Shown: positions 11,516 through 24,342, numbered from the stretch's first letter. The stretch is DNA of 64,000 bases from Platerodrilus igneus (GCA_036346225.1 JARFIW010001215.1:2986501-3050500), one strand, 5' to 3'. The notes: generated by a model from the letters alone, not told the origin. Program-made: numbers and translations.

Positions 11516-12480
11516 TGGTGTTTGATTGTTCGGCCTTGGGCCACCATACCAAGGCTGCATATGTTATTGTTGGTCTGACCACCCTAGTGCACAACCAGTG
11601 TACCATGTTAGGTTTTAGCCCCCAGGATTTGCCGCAAGTGCGTCTAACTCTTACTAAAGAAGTTTCCGCCTTGCGTACGATCTTATCAATCTGCTGATTT
11701 CATGTGAGTTTGGAGTCCAGAGTGACTCCCAAGTAAACCACTTTGCCTGAGAGGCCGATTTCGGTACCGTTAAGGAAGAGGGATGTATTGCCCGCAATCT
11801 TCCTTTTCCAGGTAAAAGGTATTAAAGTGGACTTTTGGGGGTTAACTCTAAGGCTTTCCCCAGCTGCCCACATTTCTACTATTTTCAGGGCTTCTTGCAT
11901 TCGGTTCCTGATAATACTATTGTATTTACCCTTCACTACGAGAACCAAATCATTTGCATATCCTAGCGGGGTACACCCTTCTCTGCTCAGCACTCCCAGC
12001 AGTCCGTCTATGACTAGGTTCCACAACAGGTGAGACAAGACCTTTGCCATCCGGACCGCCATGGTACTTCCAAGCAGTTCTGTGACTGCCACCCTTCCAC
12101 TTAACATGCCGCCTATCCACCTGCAGCAAGTTTCCTCCATCCCAACTGATCTGGGTGACCGTCGAGATGGTGTTGAAGGATGTATTATCAAAGGCTCCCA
12201 CGATGTCCAAAAAGGCACATAGAAGGATCTCTTTGTTAGCTAGAGTCTTTGCGACCCTGGAAACCAGGTGATGAATAGCTGACTCTGTTGAAAGTCCTGC
12301 TCTAAAAGCAAACTGGTTTGGGTGTAATGGGCTAGTTGCCAAAACACTCCCCTTGATATGCCTGTCAAGCTGTTTTTCCATAGTCTTAAGAAAAAGACAT
12401 AAGACTGATGGGCCTGTAAGATTTTGCCTGTGAGTGGTCCGTACGATCAGGTTTAGCAATAAAGGCTACCCTAGTTAACC
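10460..12480 (-). pseudogene. RNase H-bearing LINE (I/R1-like group), right copy with RT
   Basis: The minus strand reads RT then RNase H. RT landmarks: NPLHPNQFAFRAGLSTESA and LLCAFLDIVGAFDN (motif A region, about 12230), CRWIGGMLSGRVAVTELLGS, LSHLLWNLVIDGLL (motif B), YANDLVLVVKG at about 11950 (motif C, where YADD has become YAND), LRVNPQKSTLIPFT and VVYLGVTLDSKLT. RNase H follows (SSRLVWKCIEALNGLAQQ and WVPGHRGLKGNELADELA are intact here). Several frameshifts and the lost catalytic Asp show it is inactive. The endonuclease and ORF1 are absent. Its 3' end abuts the left copy. Confidence 0.8.
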
Positions 12481-12678
12481 TCCAACTGCGCGGAATATAT
12501 TGGAATGCCAAACTAACTTCAAAACTTTGCAGAACCAGCTCAGCAGAAGCTTTGATCTGTTTTGTAGCATGAGTAAGATGATCTCGTCAGTGCCGCGAGA
12601 TTTATATGGTTTGAAAGTATTTATCGCCCAATTAATTTTTCGAATTGTAATCACCTTCTTCGCTACTGCCCAGTTCTC

Positions 12679-12903
12679 CTAAGATGCCTTGGTGTTTAAA
12701 ACTTGTATCCGTGTATATCGATCGGAATCGGTTACCAAGCGTAAGCATTTATTTTGGAACCTTTGAATAGGTTCCGTTGCCGTTTCCGATATATTCCACC
12801 AGACACAACTGACAGTTGTTGTTATTGGCCTTAATAGAGCAGCTTGTTGATCGAATATACGGCTCAAGCGACCATGTCGAGCCGGACAAATTTGGGTTAT
12901 CAA
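12679..12903 (-). pseudogene. LINE pol C-terminal fragment (jockey-like)
   Basis: The minus-strand stretch contains IQRFQNKCLRLVTDSDRYTR preceded by an L-R-P-x6-VSCVWW-like segment. This corresponds to the post-RT region of jockey-type LINE pols (Y-G-x-V-W ... LQRFQNKCLRLI...WY). It is only about 75 codons, shares no frame with the LINE at 10460-12480, and appears to be a separate fragment next to it. Confidence 0.55.
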
Positions 12904-13994
12904 TAAAAGCTTACGTGAAAATTAGTAGAAAGATAGGACAAGCTAGAATAGAATATAGAGCAAAGAATAACAGAGAAAATACAGCATGATAATAAAACTG
13001 TGCAGCTCTAAATGGTCACAAGAGGTAAGGACGAAAAGGGCGTCATGATGTATACACCGAAAAGCTAGGCGACACCAACACTTCTTCAACAATAGAGCGT
13101 CTTGGAAAATAGTACTGTGCAAACTACAGAATAAAAACATTAGTTAGAATCATTCAGAATTATCCGACTAACAGAATAGTTTAAAACAGAAATGTAGGTA
13201 AGAAACTGGCTGGAGGGTGTAACGCCTTGGCGTTACGTGAAATAAAAACCATATGAAAAAGAAGAAAATTGAATCTTAAACATATAAATTAAAATTGATA
13301 TACCTTGTATATTTTAATTTCATAAATAATGTTCAATAGAAAAGATACAACAATCAAAGAGTAATAAACTTAAAAACCACTAAAAGCATAGTTTTATTCC
13401 TGTTAAACACTATTGGAACGGAACTTAGATTCATAAATTATTTTAAACAAACAGGATGATTTAAATCTTACTATAGTAAATTTTATAACAGAATCATATC
13501 ATTTTATGGAAACTTAAAATAAATAAATAAATAATCGTAGGTTTCATGTCATGAGTATTCCAAACATAGAAAAACTTTTTACAAATTCAGTTAAATCGAA
13601 TAGAATTAATATTACGTAGTTGCAACGCCAAGTCAACTCCAAATGATATCAATAATATACCCTTACAGCGTAGCAATTGCTTAAAACACAAACGCTTAAA
13701 TAGTGAAATTCACGAATGTCAGGTTGCAGATACAATTTAATCATTTAAATACAGTACAGTGTATTTAATTTTTACTACTGAAGACATTTAAGGTTATACT
13801 AACTTAAGTAAACTATACGACATCATGCTTGATTTGCGCTTGATAAAAATTTTATACAATGAGATAACCCCTACACAAGTGAAGAGTAGGAGAAACATGC
13901 CAGACATTAGACTGTGGTGACAGAACAATAAATTAATTACTTGCGAACCAGTAACGTATAGATATTTAAAAGGTTATTACAGATCAGGGAAGTC
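12904..13994. other. A+T-rich stretch with no recognised feature
   Basis: No protein motif, RNA gene or internal repeat was recognised on either strand. The short open frames at 12943-13140 and 13993-14187 look random. The four bases aaga at 13995-13998 are the left target duplication of the following solo LTR. Confidence 0.3.
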
Positions 13995-13998
13995 AAGA

Positions 13999-14815
13999 TC
14001 TTACATTTACACGGTAATTACAATTAAAAGTTCGATAAATACAACACCGGAAGCGGGGTACTAAACACCACCGGTAGTTGGTAGCGCTAATCTTATACAG
14101 ATTTTGGGCGCGCTCATCCACCAATGACGTCACCAAGGCACAATTTATATTGCATAATAATCGGAAAAATATATAAAGTTCAGGCAATATATTCTAAAGC
14201 AACTACTCACATGAATATGCCTCGGGGTTAAAGTTGGCTTCTATTCCAAGTCCATCAGGCTACGGAGGCCCTGCTGAGGTAGATAAAGGTGATACGCCCG
14301 ACGCTCTTCCAACGCGTTCGGACCAGCAATCAGGGCTCCGCTCCGAGGCGATTAAAAATGGTACTTGCTCCGGTGCTGTCTCCGGCTCATTCTCGGGTCG
14401 TGGAGTACGGTACGCCTAGGTGGCTGCAAAATTCTCCTACCTATGCAGGGATCGGATTAGGAAACAAGGTGAGGGCGACAAACAAAGATAATTAGGCAGG
14501 ATATCTACATAGGTAAAGATAAGCACGATACGATACCTCAAAGCGTCCACTCCACTCGAAGATTCTGGCAAAACAGCCACGTTATAGAGAGAACAGGAAA
14601 CTTGTCCCCACTTCTTGTCTTTTTCACGTCGGCGCGAAGTTATTCGTCCAACCCTCCCGCGTCGCGCACTCTGCGCAAACTCACTATGACGTAACGGAAG
14701 TACGCGCCTAGTCTTTTAAAATTCCGCGCACCGCGTCTTTTGAAATTATGGCGCGAAACCTCCGTACATCAAACTTAACCTAATACATGTTAAAGTGCCA
14801 CTTTGGCACGTAACA
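13999..14815 (-). mobile_element. solo LTR, copy 1 (817 bp; TSD aaga)
   Basis: This matches 24343-25186 in the same orientation over its full length. On the minus strand it begins TGTTACGTGCC and ends AAATGTAAGA. It is flanked by aaga at 13995-13998 and again at 14816-14819, the 4-bp duplication expected of LTR integration. No internal retroelement sequence lies beside it, so it is a solo LTR formed by LTR-LTR recombination. A tctctctata TATA-like box lies on the minus strand. A plus-strand open frame (14234-14419) is shared with copy 2, but it is antisense to the LTR and I do not call it a gene. Confidence 0.75.
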
Positions 14816-15194
14816 AAGAACGCCGTTGGTTAAGAAATAACAACCAGGCGTTTGACATGGTGATGCACGGATAATTGACAAAAACGCAAGATCCAATTTG
14901 AACACGGTAACTTCATACCACTGTGGTAGAAAATCAAAAATAAACCTCTTTTAATGTGGATTCCAGCTGGTGAAATGAATGGCTTTAATTAAATTGGCAC
15001 TTGGTTAAAAGGTTAGTGTAGAAATTAATAAATTGTTTTTTTTTTAATTTTGAGGAGGCATGTATTGATAAAACCTGTTTAGTTGGACATTAAGAGATAA
15101 AACCTTCTTTGGTATTGTAGGTTAAATTGTTTGCTGTATTAAATTTACAAAGCCTGAAGATTGGAATTAAAATTAAGCTGGCGGCTGATTTGGT
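14816..15194. other. no recognised feature
   Basis: After the target duplication aaga (14816-14819) the sequence has no motif I recognise. A short T-run occurs near 15035. The segment ends where the LINE 3' fragment begins. Confidence 0.3.
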
Positions 15195-15640
15195 TAAATG
15201 ATCAGAATCACTGTGGGGTTCCTGGCAAGACATACTTCTGTCAAGGTTCACCTCCAGAGAATGCACAAATAATCGGAGACCTCGAATGCAGACTTTGCTT
15301 AGATAAACGGAGACTGCAATGCATGTACTATGCAGATGTGAGGCGTTGGGTAAAACGAGGCAGCGTCTATTCGGGCAACCAAAGTTAGACGCGAAGGAAG
15401 ATACCCTTTCATCGAGGGACCTGTACGCTATGATTCTGGGTGTCAGTTTTGCAGACTGGGTATGATACTTAACCTGGGTCAGTACAATAAGCCTTTTAGG
15501 CTGCAGTGCGGCGGAGACGTTTGGCAGACGCACCCGCCAGGGGGAGTGCTTTTAGTGGGTATGCCGCAAGGAGAGTCCCACACTTTGGCTATAAAACCTT
15601 TCCACTCCACCGGGTTCGGATAACTATTAAAAAAAAACAC
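15195..15640 (+). pseudogene. 3' end of the same RNase H-bearing LINE, third copy
   Basis: 15195-15390 is nearly identical to the inner ends of the palindrome copies at 10280-10459 and then continues further. In the proper frame it shows a C-terminal zinc-knuckle-like run (CRLCL then HVLCRCEAL), then GQPKLDAKEDTLSSRDLYAM and a stop after SFADWV. About 170 bases of G+C-rich 3' untranslated sequence follow. It contains one or more frameshifts. It shows what lies beyond the truncation point of the palindromic pair. Confidence 0.7.
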
Positions 15641-15709
15641 CAAGGCAGGCGTTGAATACATGACAGCATGAAAGATTAGGTTTGGTTACGTAAAAAATAT
15701 GAGATGAAG

Positions 15710-15930
15710 CACTGGTGGACAGATGGATACACCGACTTATCCCAAAAATTCAATCATGAATAAAAAATTAGCGCATGTTTTCACGGATTACGGTTGCTTA
15801 GAGAAGAACAGAATCGGCGAATACTGTATTGTGACAAAACGATCGATGACGCAAATTACGCCCTCTTTGTGTGCAATGGATGGAAAAGACAGCGGAGACT
15901 GATGACTGACCTGAACTCCCTAAAAGTATG
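15710..15930 (+). pseudogene. LINE C-terminal CCHC fragment (R1-like)
   Basis: The plus strand reads DRWIHRLIPKIQS, then after a frameshift YCDKTIDDANYALFVCNGW followed by KRQRRL. This fits the C-terminal cysteine/histidine block of R1-type LINE pols (C-x2-C-x~4-D-D-A-x-H-x4-C-x-x-W), with the usual His replaced by Asn-Tyr. It is a short, dead 3' fragment distinct from the LINE just upstream. Confidence 0.55.
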
Positions 15931-17639
15931 TTGACACTAATGCTACAAACAAAAGGAAATTGGAATAATATTGAAAAATATCACTACAAAATCTTAAAAT
16001 AAAATTTTTTCGATAAGCAATGGGTGTAAAAGTTCTTGCAATGGAATTTTCTTCAGATTGTTACCATCAAGATTTAAATAGAAGCATTTTGAGCAAAATG
16101 TGCCATCTTTCGATATGAATAATTTAATCTAGAGGAAAATGTTATATATTTATCTTCGGGTTCAACTGAAGATTATGGTAACTGGTGGATCAATCTCTAA
16201 ACTAAATTCATAATACAGAAGTTGCCCTTAACCTTCAGTTAAATTATATTCCGATTGTTGTCGAAAGGTGGTAATACAAGGTCCTTCGCTTTAGTTCTTA
16301 GCTAATACTCTTCACTTATTTGCCAAAGGAAAGCACAGTATACTTAATTAAGCTTAGTATAAATTTATATCAAATATACCTCAAATATTTATTATACCTT
16401 AATCAGATGTACAAGACAATAGTCGATGCTTGTTTCAGTTTAATATTTAAGCATTGAATACCTCTTGTTCTAACTGATATAGAAGCAAGAGTTAAAATTT
16501 CTAGCTAATAACATTCCATAACCAAATCAAGCAGCTATAATTAAACATAAATCAATAACACATGTAGAATATGCTAAAATTAATGTTATTTTAAAGCTAA
16601 CGTGTTAAATTATACAAAGTTGTGATATGTAAATGTATTTCAGCTATTTTTCATGTATAATATTCCAATTGATTTATCATGTTATGAAGCTTAAGCGCTC
16701 CATCTATTAACAAGAGTGAGCAAACGTAATAATGATGAGAGCGCTGTAGGTATTAAGTTAATAGGGGTTTTTGTACCAGAAGAGGGCGCATGCTTTATGA
16801 ATGATTGAAACGTAATTTCATACGAAGGTAATTAGATAATTTAATCTAGTAAATCCAATGTTTAACCCTGGTTTAGAAGGGTCGTAAAAGAAAGATAGTT
16901 TCATTCATAGATGACATGGCAGTTGCAATCGTGTATATTCTTTAGCTAAGTTTTAAACCTTTACAAATGTACTTTCTGACGATGACAATGTATATGCCTA
17001 TATATTAGAAAATTAAATCTGATAAACCCCATGATCGATCCCTTTTTATGGTATATTTAGATAAACCGATTAAATGAACGATAATTTCGTTCATAGCGAA
17101 GTGACAATGTAATGATTTGTAATTCTTAGCTAAGTCTTAAACCTTTACCATTTGATTCACGGGACTATTAAAATTTTGCTAATGGGTGGCGCTGCAAAGC
17201 TCCTAAACCTGTATGATTTCTAGTCTAACCTTTAATATTGGTAACATAATTTTAAAACGCTTATATTAAAAAACGCGTTACCTTTTTGGAAACAGCGCTT
17301 TCTAATAATATCCTCACATTAACGGATTTATTCGTTTTAACTCAACTTTCTAATTATAACTAGGATGATGTTTTAAAAAACAAAAACTTATGTAGGAGTA
17401 TAACGTACTAAGTATATCCCACTCGAACTGTTACCACTATTATTAGAGATTATTAAGCTAAAATTTGGCAAGCAAATTCATATGAACAGTTGGACTTCAC
17501 TGTAGTAACCCAAAAACCCTTAGGTGGGATTGGGGGTGCGTATATGTAGTTGTACTGAATCCAAATCAATCAATAATCTCTTTTAAGAAACGACCCTTAC
17601 AAGAAAGGCAGTTTATGTCTATGGAAAAATTTTCCATTG
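15931..17639. other. A+T-rich stretch; two diverged tandem copies near 16.84-17.16 kb
   Basis: No genes are recognised. 16841-16980 and 17016-17155 are related in direct order: aatctrrtaaa, gtttcattcatag/atttcgttcatag, gacaatgt, and ttagctaagtyttaaaccttta recur. The period is about 175 bases and divergence is high. Coding potential is not evident. Confidence 0.4.
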
Positions 17640-19383
17640 TTTTCTATAGAGAGCACCATTGAACCCCAAAGCACCCCAGCATTCTTTTTATAGATGAATA
17701 GAAATCTTCTGACACCTGCATAGTAATTTGCCCCTCCACCTTACGGATTCCAAACGCTTTGCGATGAAGAAAATATTTGTCGCGAGTATGTATCGATTGG
17801 GTTGATAATGTTGGATTCAAACTAGTTCGTACTAGAGTGAGGTCGCACCAGGAAATAGTTTTGCTCTTCACTGTGCCCCCCAATATAAATTTATTCTGGC
17901 CAAGTAAAACCATTCTCCTCCTACTACTTGTGAAAAGGTGCTACGGAATCATTGTTAATTGTTTTCTAAACTGTAAGCGAGCTTAACGTGATGTCGACTA
18001 TATCTGTCTTGCAAATCTTGTTACCTATTTCTATTTCGAGTTGCAGTTGCAGAGAGACCATCTCCAACATAGTCATAAACGCTAACAAGAAGGCAGGAGA
18101 TAGTCGGTCGTACCATAGGTTCAATTTAATTACATCACAACAATTATCACAAACGTTTACTAGTTAATTGTATAGGAACGTCGGCTGAATAATAGGATAA
18201 ACACACAACAGCAATATAATTACGTTTAAACTAAGATATGAGCGATGCAGTTGTAAATGTGGTTAATATGCTGAAATAAAGCCACTACACATGATAAAAA
18301 TGTCAAATGAATTACAAATATCAAACATTATAAAATATGTTGGTAGCAAATACATACCCAAAAATTCCACAGCATAAATACAAGCCCAAATTCAGGTGCT
18401 AAATCTTTATATAAGTGCATGTTAGTTAAATATATTAACTCTAGTAAGCAAACAGTAAAAATTATTTATTATGATTGCATCGGTAAAAACGTACCTTTTT
18501 AAAAATTAAACACAGCGTGGCATTACAAATTACAAACAAAAAATATACACAACAATGTTGAGGTTAATTCAATTACTCTCTTAAAATCACAACAAATATA
18601 ATCTAGAAATAGAATACTGTTCTTATTCAAATTTGCCCAATAATTTGATTCAATATTCCTAAAAGATGATGTTGGTACTAATTGCTCATAAAATCACAGT
18701 AAGGGTACATTTACTATTGGTTCTGCAATATGTGCTATGCAATAAAAGTTTGAACTATGTATTATATACTAAATAAACATTATTTCAAATAAACAAATAT
18801 TAGTTTTACCTTGATTTAGATACTAAATGAACAATTCAGATAAATAAATATTAGTATTCAGTTGCTAAACCAAACCACACTTATTTATACATACAATAAA
18901 ATCGTAAATTCACATATTAAACATCACAAGTAAAACAACCGGCAAGGCAGCATTGTATACATCAATCTCGAAAAAGCAACAGGTAATCATAAAAATATTT
19001 CCTTCAATGGTTAAATAACTATTGGTTTTACAATAAGTACCAACATCACATCCAAAACAAGGCTGGAATTACCAGATGTAATCAGATTACCTTAAATAGC
19101 AACTACATTATCAACATAAAACATTATCTTTAATAAAAATCCGCCAAGTGAAATCTTTCAACCTGCCATCTTGAAAGCTAAAAAAAACAAAAGTCGTTTA
19201 ACCTTGTCGACTAGCGCGATCGTCCCTTATAACATAAATTCTGATATAGCGAAATGCGTTTAGAAACCTGCAAGTGGTTACAGAGCTATTCTAACAAATT
19301 CCTTCAAATATCCATATGTACACTATAATATTTTCAATAATTATCAACCAATGAGAATAGACTTAGAAACACTACGGAACACC
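17640..19383. other. mostly unassigned; LINE 3'-end motif at about 18020-18070
   Basis: A minus-strand open stretch of 89 codons (17644-17913) has no motif I recognise. At 18022-18050 the sequence ttacctatttctatttcgag with adjoining purines matches the start of the LINE fragment at 19384. It is probably the very 3' end of another copy in the same orientation. From 18100 to 19380 the sequence is A+T-rich and I see nothing supportable. Confidence 0.35.
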
Positions 19384-19720
19384 ACATTACCTATTTCTAT
19401 TTCGAGCAGCAGCTTATATTTCGTCCACCATCCACATACAAATAACGTGGTTTATATAATCTTCATCTGCGTCGCAAAACCAGCATGCTGCTGTTTGTTC
19501 CCTTTTCATTATATTTAAACACAACCCAAAGCGGCCATGTACCAACAAAGCTTGTGTCGTATTATAATTTACTTTCGCATGTCTTCTTTTGATCCATCTC
19601 TCTGGCTGTCCATCTTCCTCTCCTTGATCATTGCTACCACTCCTTCCAAGCCACTATCGCTTCTTCTTTGTTTCCTCTTTTAATATGTTCATAGTTCAAT
19701 TCTGGATCTTCCTCTCTCAT
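19384..19720 (-). pseudogene. LINE pol C-terminal fragment (R1-like)
   Basis: Minus-strand translation gives VNYNTTQALLVHGRFG, then LNIMKREQTAACWFCDADED and YINHVI. This matches the end of R1-clade pols (YHLTQFLTGHGCF...C-x2-C...H). The second half of the Cys/His block is degraded and a stop follows. The extreme 3' end carries the ttacctatttctatttcgag motif (plus-strand view) that recurs at 18022. It is a 5'-truncated copy of about 330 bp. Confidence 0.55.
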
Positions 19721-20239
19721 TCTAGACTTTTCAGAGATTTCTTTTATAAGCAGAGGTAATGGAATTATATTTGCAATTACGAAGACTTTCTCACTAATAA
19801 TAATCGATCAGTTGTATCGTGACCACGGTTGTAGTCGCACGCGTTTATGCAGTTGTTCATAATGAAGTACTACTTTTCAGCTGTGGGCTCGTTCCCAGAA
19901 GTTTTCGAAGTACATAAACAATTCGTATCTTTTCGGAGCCAAAGATGGCTTGGTTAAAGCCATTAAACTTTATTGTGTATAATTGTATAGAACTTCTAAT
20001 GTTAAATAGTGCCATTTTTTAGTTTAAGTGTACAATGTGGATGATCAGTGCAAACAACGTGCCAAACTTTTAAAGACACACAACAATTGTAAGTTCTAGT
20101 TTTAGAATTAAGGCAAAGGTCATAAAACCTCAGAGATAATTGACAGACGTTTAAGTGCGCGATTATTTTCAGTGTTGACGTACAGAATATTTCTCACCGA
20201 AAATAGAAATGGATTAGATTAGATTTAATTGGGAAGGGC
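19721..20239. other. no recognised feature
   Basis: A+T-rich sequence with no coding, RNA or repeat signal that I can support. Confidence 0.3.
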
Positions 20240-20700
20240 GACACATGTCACACGCACTTAGGCCTGCTAGTAGGCCCATTGTGCTGCCTTCCTTGCCCTA
20301 AGTTGGTCCTTCATTACTCAACCACCCGTCCTTACAGGTGAATTTGAAGATTTCAGACCAGAGGGTGTCTCAAATTCCGGCCCTTTCAGGGCAAAAATCC
20401 CCCAGCATGGATCCTCGAAGTCGGACGAGTGCCGAGTAGGTTCACAGAATATGCTCCGCCGTCTCATCCTCCTGCTGACAGCCGCGACAGGTGGGGTCGT
20501 CTGACAGACCCATCCTGTGCAGATGCTTCTTTAGTACGCAATGACCGGACAGCATACCTACTAGTAGTCGTAGTTTCTGTCTGGGCAAGCATATCACAAA
20601 TTTTTCAATTTTGGTTATGGGAGCCCTTATAAACGTTTTTGCCTGTCGGCAGCTTATTGTACAAACCCACCTGTCTTTGTGACGGTGGTGAATAGATTTT
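20240..20700 (-). pseudogene. LINE pol C-terminal fragment with CCHC block (I/jockey-like)
   Basis: The minus strand reads LLVGMLSGHCVLKKHLHRMG, then LSDDPTCRGCQQEDETAEHI ending in LC. This is a complete C-x2-C-x~8-H-x3-C terminal zinc-binding block as in I/jockey-type LINE pols (LTGH...L..MG...D..CR.C...ETAEHILC). The frame then continues into a more divergent tail. Upstream, the minus-strand text up to about 20830 may be more of the element but is too degraded to assign. Confidence 0.65.
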
Positions 20701-20740
20701 TATGCCGATTTTGCTCTCTTTCGGACTAGATTTTTCGACG

Positions 20741-21185
20741 TTACGATTTTGTTTTACTGCCCTGTTTTGCTAAGTTTTCTTTCATTTTCTTAACCCGTGA
20801 GGATCCGGGAATAGAATAGCCCCATGGTACGACCTGCCTGTCGTAAGAGGCTACTACAGCGGTCCAACACAACACATACACACAGGCACACTTTATACAC
20901 GCACAACATATTCCTCTCCTTCTTCCGGTTGCTGGTCCTCTTTGCTGTCGGTCTCTAGTCCGATTGTGTTTCGTCCATCCGCTCCTGTGGTAGGTGCTTT
21001 CTAGTCCGTTTTTCTTTCTTCGGAAACCACAACTTAGTCGTGGTCTTTGGTTCTTCGGTTTGGTTACCACAGTTAGTAGTACATCGTTTCCTTTTACCAG
21101 CGCTCTCCTTCCCTTCCCCTCGTTCTCTCTCGTTGTCCCTTTGTTTACTTGAGGCTTGACCTTTAGATCCTGTTTTGGTTTGCAC
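20741..21185 (-). other. two overlapping minus-strand open frames, unrecognised
   Basis: Frames at 21070-20741 (109 codons) and 21185-20955 (76 codons) encode basic, lysine/arginine-rich text (for example SSKQRDNERERGEGK). They lie directly upstream of the LINE C-terminal fragment on the same strand. They could be a degraded LINE ORF1 or linker, or chance frames in a locally less A+T-rich region. No domain is identifiable. Confidence 0.25.
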
Positions 21186-21984
21186 TGTTGGTTTTCTTCC
21201 TCATTCCTTTTCTGATTTTGAGGTTAATAACCTTACTGTTTATTCTGAGAAACATCCGTCCTTTGACGACTCTGCAGTGCTGAGGCCGTTCTATCTTAGT
21301 CCTCCTTGATTGCTTATTACCCGTCTTCCCTTCCTTGCTTTTTTCTCTCTTTCTCTCTTTCTATTATTGGAGCTTCGAGCCGTATTCTGTTTGGTGTCTG
21401 TTTTTGTTTTCTTTTTGATTCGGAATCTGTTGTGGTCGGTCTTGTTATTATTTTGGAGCTTTCTTTTTTCTTTCTCTGTGTTAAGGCTTTATAAGTATTT
21501 TGTTTGTAGTTGTATTATGCCAATCACAATTAATTTAAGTCCTTAAACTATTCCCCAGCTAGAACCCCTTCATTATCCCTACCTTTAGTGCAACGACATA
21601 AATGGGTTAGTAATTTACGAGTGGACGACTATTCAACTTCGTGCTCGCTTCTGGCTTTGGTTCGTGATTAGTTCGGTGCATCGAGCATCAATAATTAGCA
21701 ACAATTAGTGAACATTATACAGTCCATAATAATTTGATAGCAGTGCAAGTACAATCAACAACTACAACCAGTGAAAGGTAGGTGATATATTCCTTTAAAA
21801 TTACCATTTCCTTTGTGTGATTGTAAATGCAAATTAACACTCTGTGTTTTTGTTTCCGTAACAAATGTTTTTGTAGTTTGAAGCGAATTTTCTTTCTTTT
21901 TCGTTTTGTTTAGGGTTTTATTTTGAGTACTGCCCATTCCTGGATTTTGGCCAACCTGTTAATTTTGCTGGGAGGGAGGAGATT
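21186..21984. other. unassigned, T-rich segment
   Basis: 21300-21480 is strongly T-rich on the plus strand, which generates overlapping hydrophobic open frames (21306-21546) that I regard as compositional. No other feature was recognised. Confidence 0.3.
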
Positions 21985-23190
21985 TGTTACGTTTATTTTT
22001 CAACATAAATTAAATACCCTTTTTTCCCCTTGTTAATTCATTACCCGTTCGAATAAATTCCGTTTCTATTCCTAAATTCTCCAACAATACCCTATATAGT
22101 GCACCTGTTTCAAATAAGTCCGCATTTACATAATTTTAACTCAAATTCACTTTGCTTTTAAAACAAAAAATTATTCCATAAAATAAATAGTCAATATGTT
22201 GTTTTAGGTATCCGTTAATTTGTTAAACATTCCGATAACGTATAATTGCTTTCTCTTGTGCTTCTAATCTAAAGACTTGTAGGATCCTACTATTATTTGA
22301 TAGCGTGTTTTCCAGTTTGCTAATCGCGCTTTGATAACGCAAGGATTTCAGTTCGAACTCGTGTTATTTAAACCAATTTTTAGTTTAATTTTTCAGCTTG
22401 TGCGTTGAAATATTTTCTACATTACTTGTCCCAGTACAAAAGCGATGCACTTTTTTTTGTTCGACAAGTAGGAGGTATCTTGCGTGTATCGGTGATTTTT
22501 CCCGCGCTTACCCTTCTTAATCAGATTCTCTTTATAGCTCTTAGCTGGAGGCCAAATTGGTTCTTTCTTCATGTAGGCCCAACTGTTCTTTGACGTAGAC
22601 CAACTGCTTTTGTCTGTAGACCGCTGCTGCAGCTACGGTGGCAGGGTGAATGGATCCTGACTACCGTGGAGTTGCTGTGCTGACTCACCCCCAAAGACTT
22701 GTAAGATAAGCATCCTGACGCATAGACATGTGTGACTTGTTTTCTTTTATGCACATCGAGGATTATTATTTATCAGCGGTTGATATTGTGAAACCAGTTC
22801 ACCATACATGTTTAAAAGCTAGCTTCTGGTTATATTTCTTTAATTCTTACTACAACTTGTTTTACATTTAATATTTTGATTTAACACACTTGCTATTGAG
22901 AAAATCTAAGCATTATACTTTCTTTTCAATGAGTTTTATTACATGTTAACTACGAAATGCGCACTTCATGGATCCATTATAAAACTTGTCCTTTACAATA
23001 TAACTTAAATTTATTACTTTTCTTGTCTATGTAAAACAAGAAATTTTAATTTATTTTTATTGTTAATAGATAATCGTGGGTGACGTGCTTCTTTTTTGCT
23101 TTTTTGGTATTTAGGTGAATCCCCCCACTATCCGCGTTTGGTAGTTAGTCTGGTATTTACTTTTCTTCCGGCTACTTCTAGGTACGTACC
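21985..23190 (+). mobile_element. noncoding element X, copy 1 (solo-LTR-like)
   Basis: The reverse complement of 40996-42356 matches this segment from its start (tgttacgtttatttttcaac) to its end (cttctaggtacgta). Shared landmarks are agcttgtgcgttgaaatatt, ctagctggaggccaaattgg, the ctgtgctgactcaccc block and cttttcttccggctact. About 1.2 kb, no ORF. TGTTACG at one end is typical of LTRs, but the other end does not finish in CA here, and I could not find a target duplication for this copy. Confidence 0.65.
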
Positions 23191-24011
23191 AAACTAGTAT
23201 TTGAGATGCTATATTAATTACTACCACTAGATAATTATAGATTATAGAAGATATATTTATTGTTGGTGATTACTAACTTTATACGTTGCAATCGTATAAA
23301 GTTACTTTATGATTTCCTTTACGAACATTTTACTAAGTTGTTATACTTCCTGCAATGTAAAAGCCAGAAAATATTTTAAATTCTTTTCCTCTAGTGAGCC
23401 AATTTAAAGTTACAAACCTTTGCCTGCGCCCATTGACAAGCTACCCGGTGCGTTCTAAACGCTCCACCCGTATATAATATTTAAATAAATTAGATTGAAT
23501 AAGGACAAACATTTTATTCGCAGTCGTACTCCATTCGAACATACAATAGAATATTATATCATACAATACCAATCACTTAAGCTCTTTTGTACTGGAGACT
23601 TTCACACGTCAAAACCCAACGATGACACTCTAGTTTCCAGTCAACTGTAATAACGTCTTACTTATTCAATACGAAATACATTAAGAGATTGAATTGAGTG
23701 TTATATTTGTGAGAAATTTATAATTCATATCGTAAGGGTGACCGACGGTAACAAACGTTTACAATTTAATCGGATTATATTAGGTATATGATGGGGATTT
23801 TGGCATTATTTCTCGACAATACATCACTGCGTTTAAAACATCTGGAATTTTAATGTAGCTGGGTACCTGATGAACAAGATAAGCTTTTTGTAACTATCTC
23901 CTAAACACTATTTTTGTGCCTAAATCGTTAGGCACAGAGTGCGAGTCTAGGTTTTCTTTACTGATAGATATTTACAAAATATACATACATACAGGATAAA
24001 ACAACTATAGA
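23191..24011. other. no gene; one short perfect hairpin
   Basis: The only structure noticed is aactttatacg (23275-23285) paired with cgtataaagtt (23293-23303) around a 7-base loop. The rest is A+T-rich with no support for a gene. Confidence 0.35.
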
Positions 24012-24342
24012 CACAATATATTGCTATGATAATAGGGTAGTTTAGGGGTAGGTTAAGCCATGCGGGTCGTACAATAAATATAAACAACTTCCACTTCAAG
24101 AAAGGCACATAATTCCAGAAATCATAAGAGTAAAACGGTCACTCCACATATTGTTAATTGAGAGGACACTGTATATTAAATACACGGGATTAAATGCATG
24201 AGAACATAAAGATGTCTAAGTGTAGTTTATAAGTAAAGATAAGATTTTAAAACGCAACAAATTGCATAAAAATTAGATCACCGGGAAGCATAGATGAATA
24301 GATATTAATCAATTTAAGGGCGAAGTTGATATAAAGGGAGAT
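24012..24342 (+). repeat. gypsy leader segment, copy 1
   Basis: Nearly the same sequence occurs at 28735-28905 (3' part) and 30258-30538. Landmarks are gctatgataatagggyagtt, catgcgggtcgtacaat, gaaaggcacataattccaga and gcaacaaattgcat. The third copy lies just after a primer-binding-site-like sequence, so I infer that this is the 5' internal region of a gypsy element. This copy ends in agat (24339-24342), which is the target duplication of the solo LTR inserted next. The relic resumes at 25191-25212 (IDYEIK). Confidence 0.6.

Noticed and set aside
21306..21546. Overlapping Phe/Leu-rich frames resembling membrane proteins.
   Set aside because: T-rich composition alone explains them; no start context, no homologous pattern.
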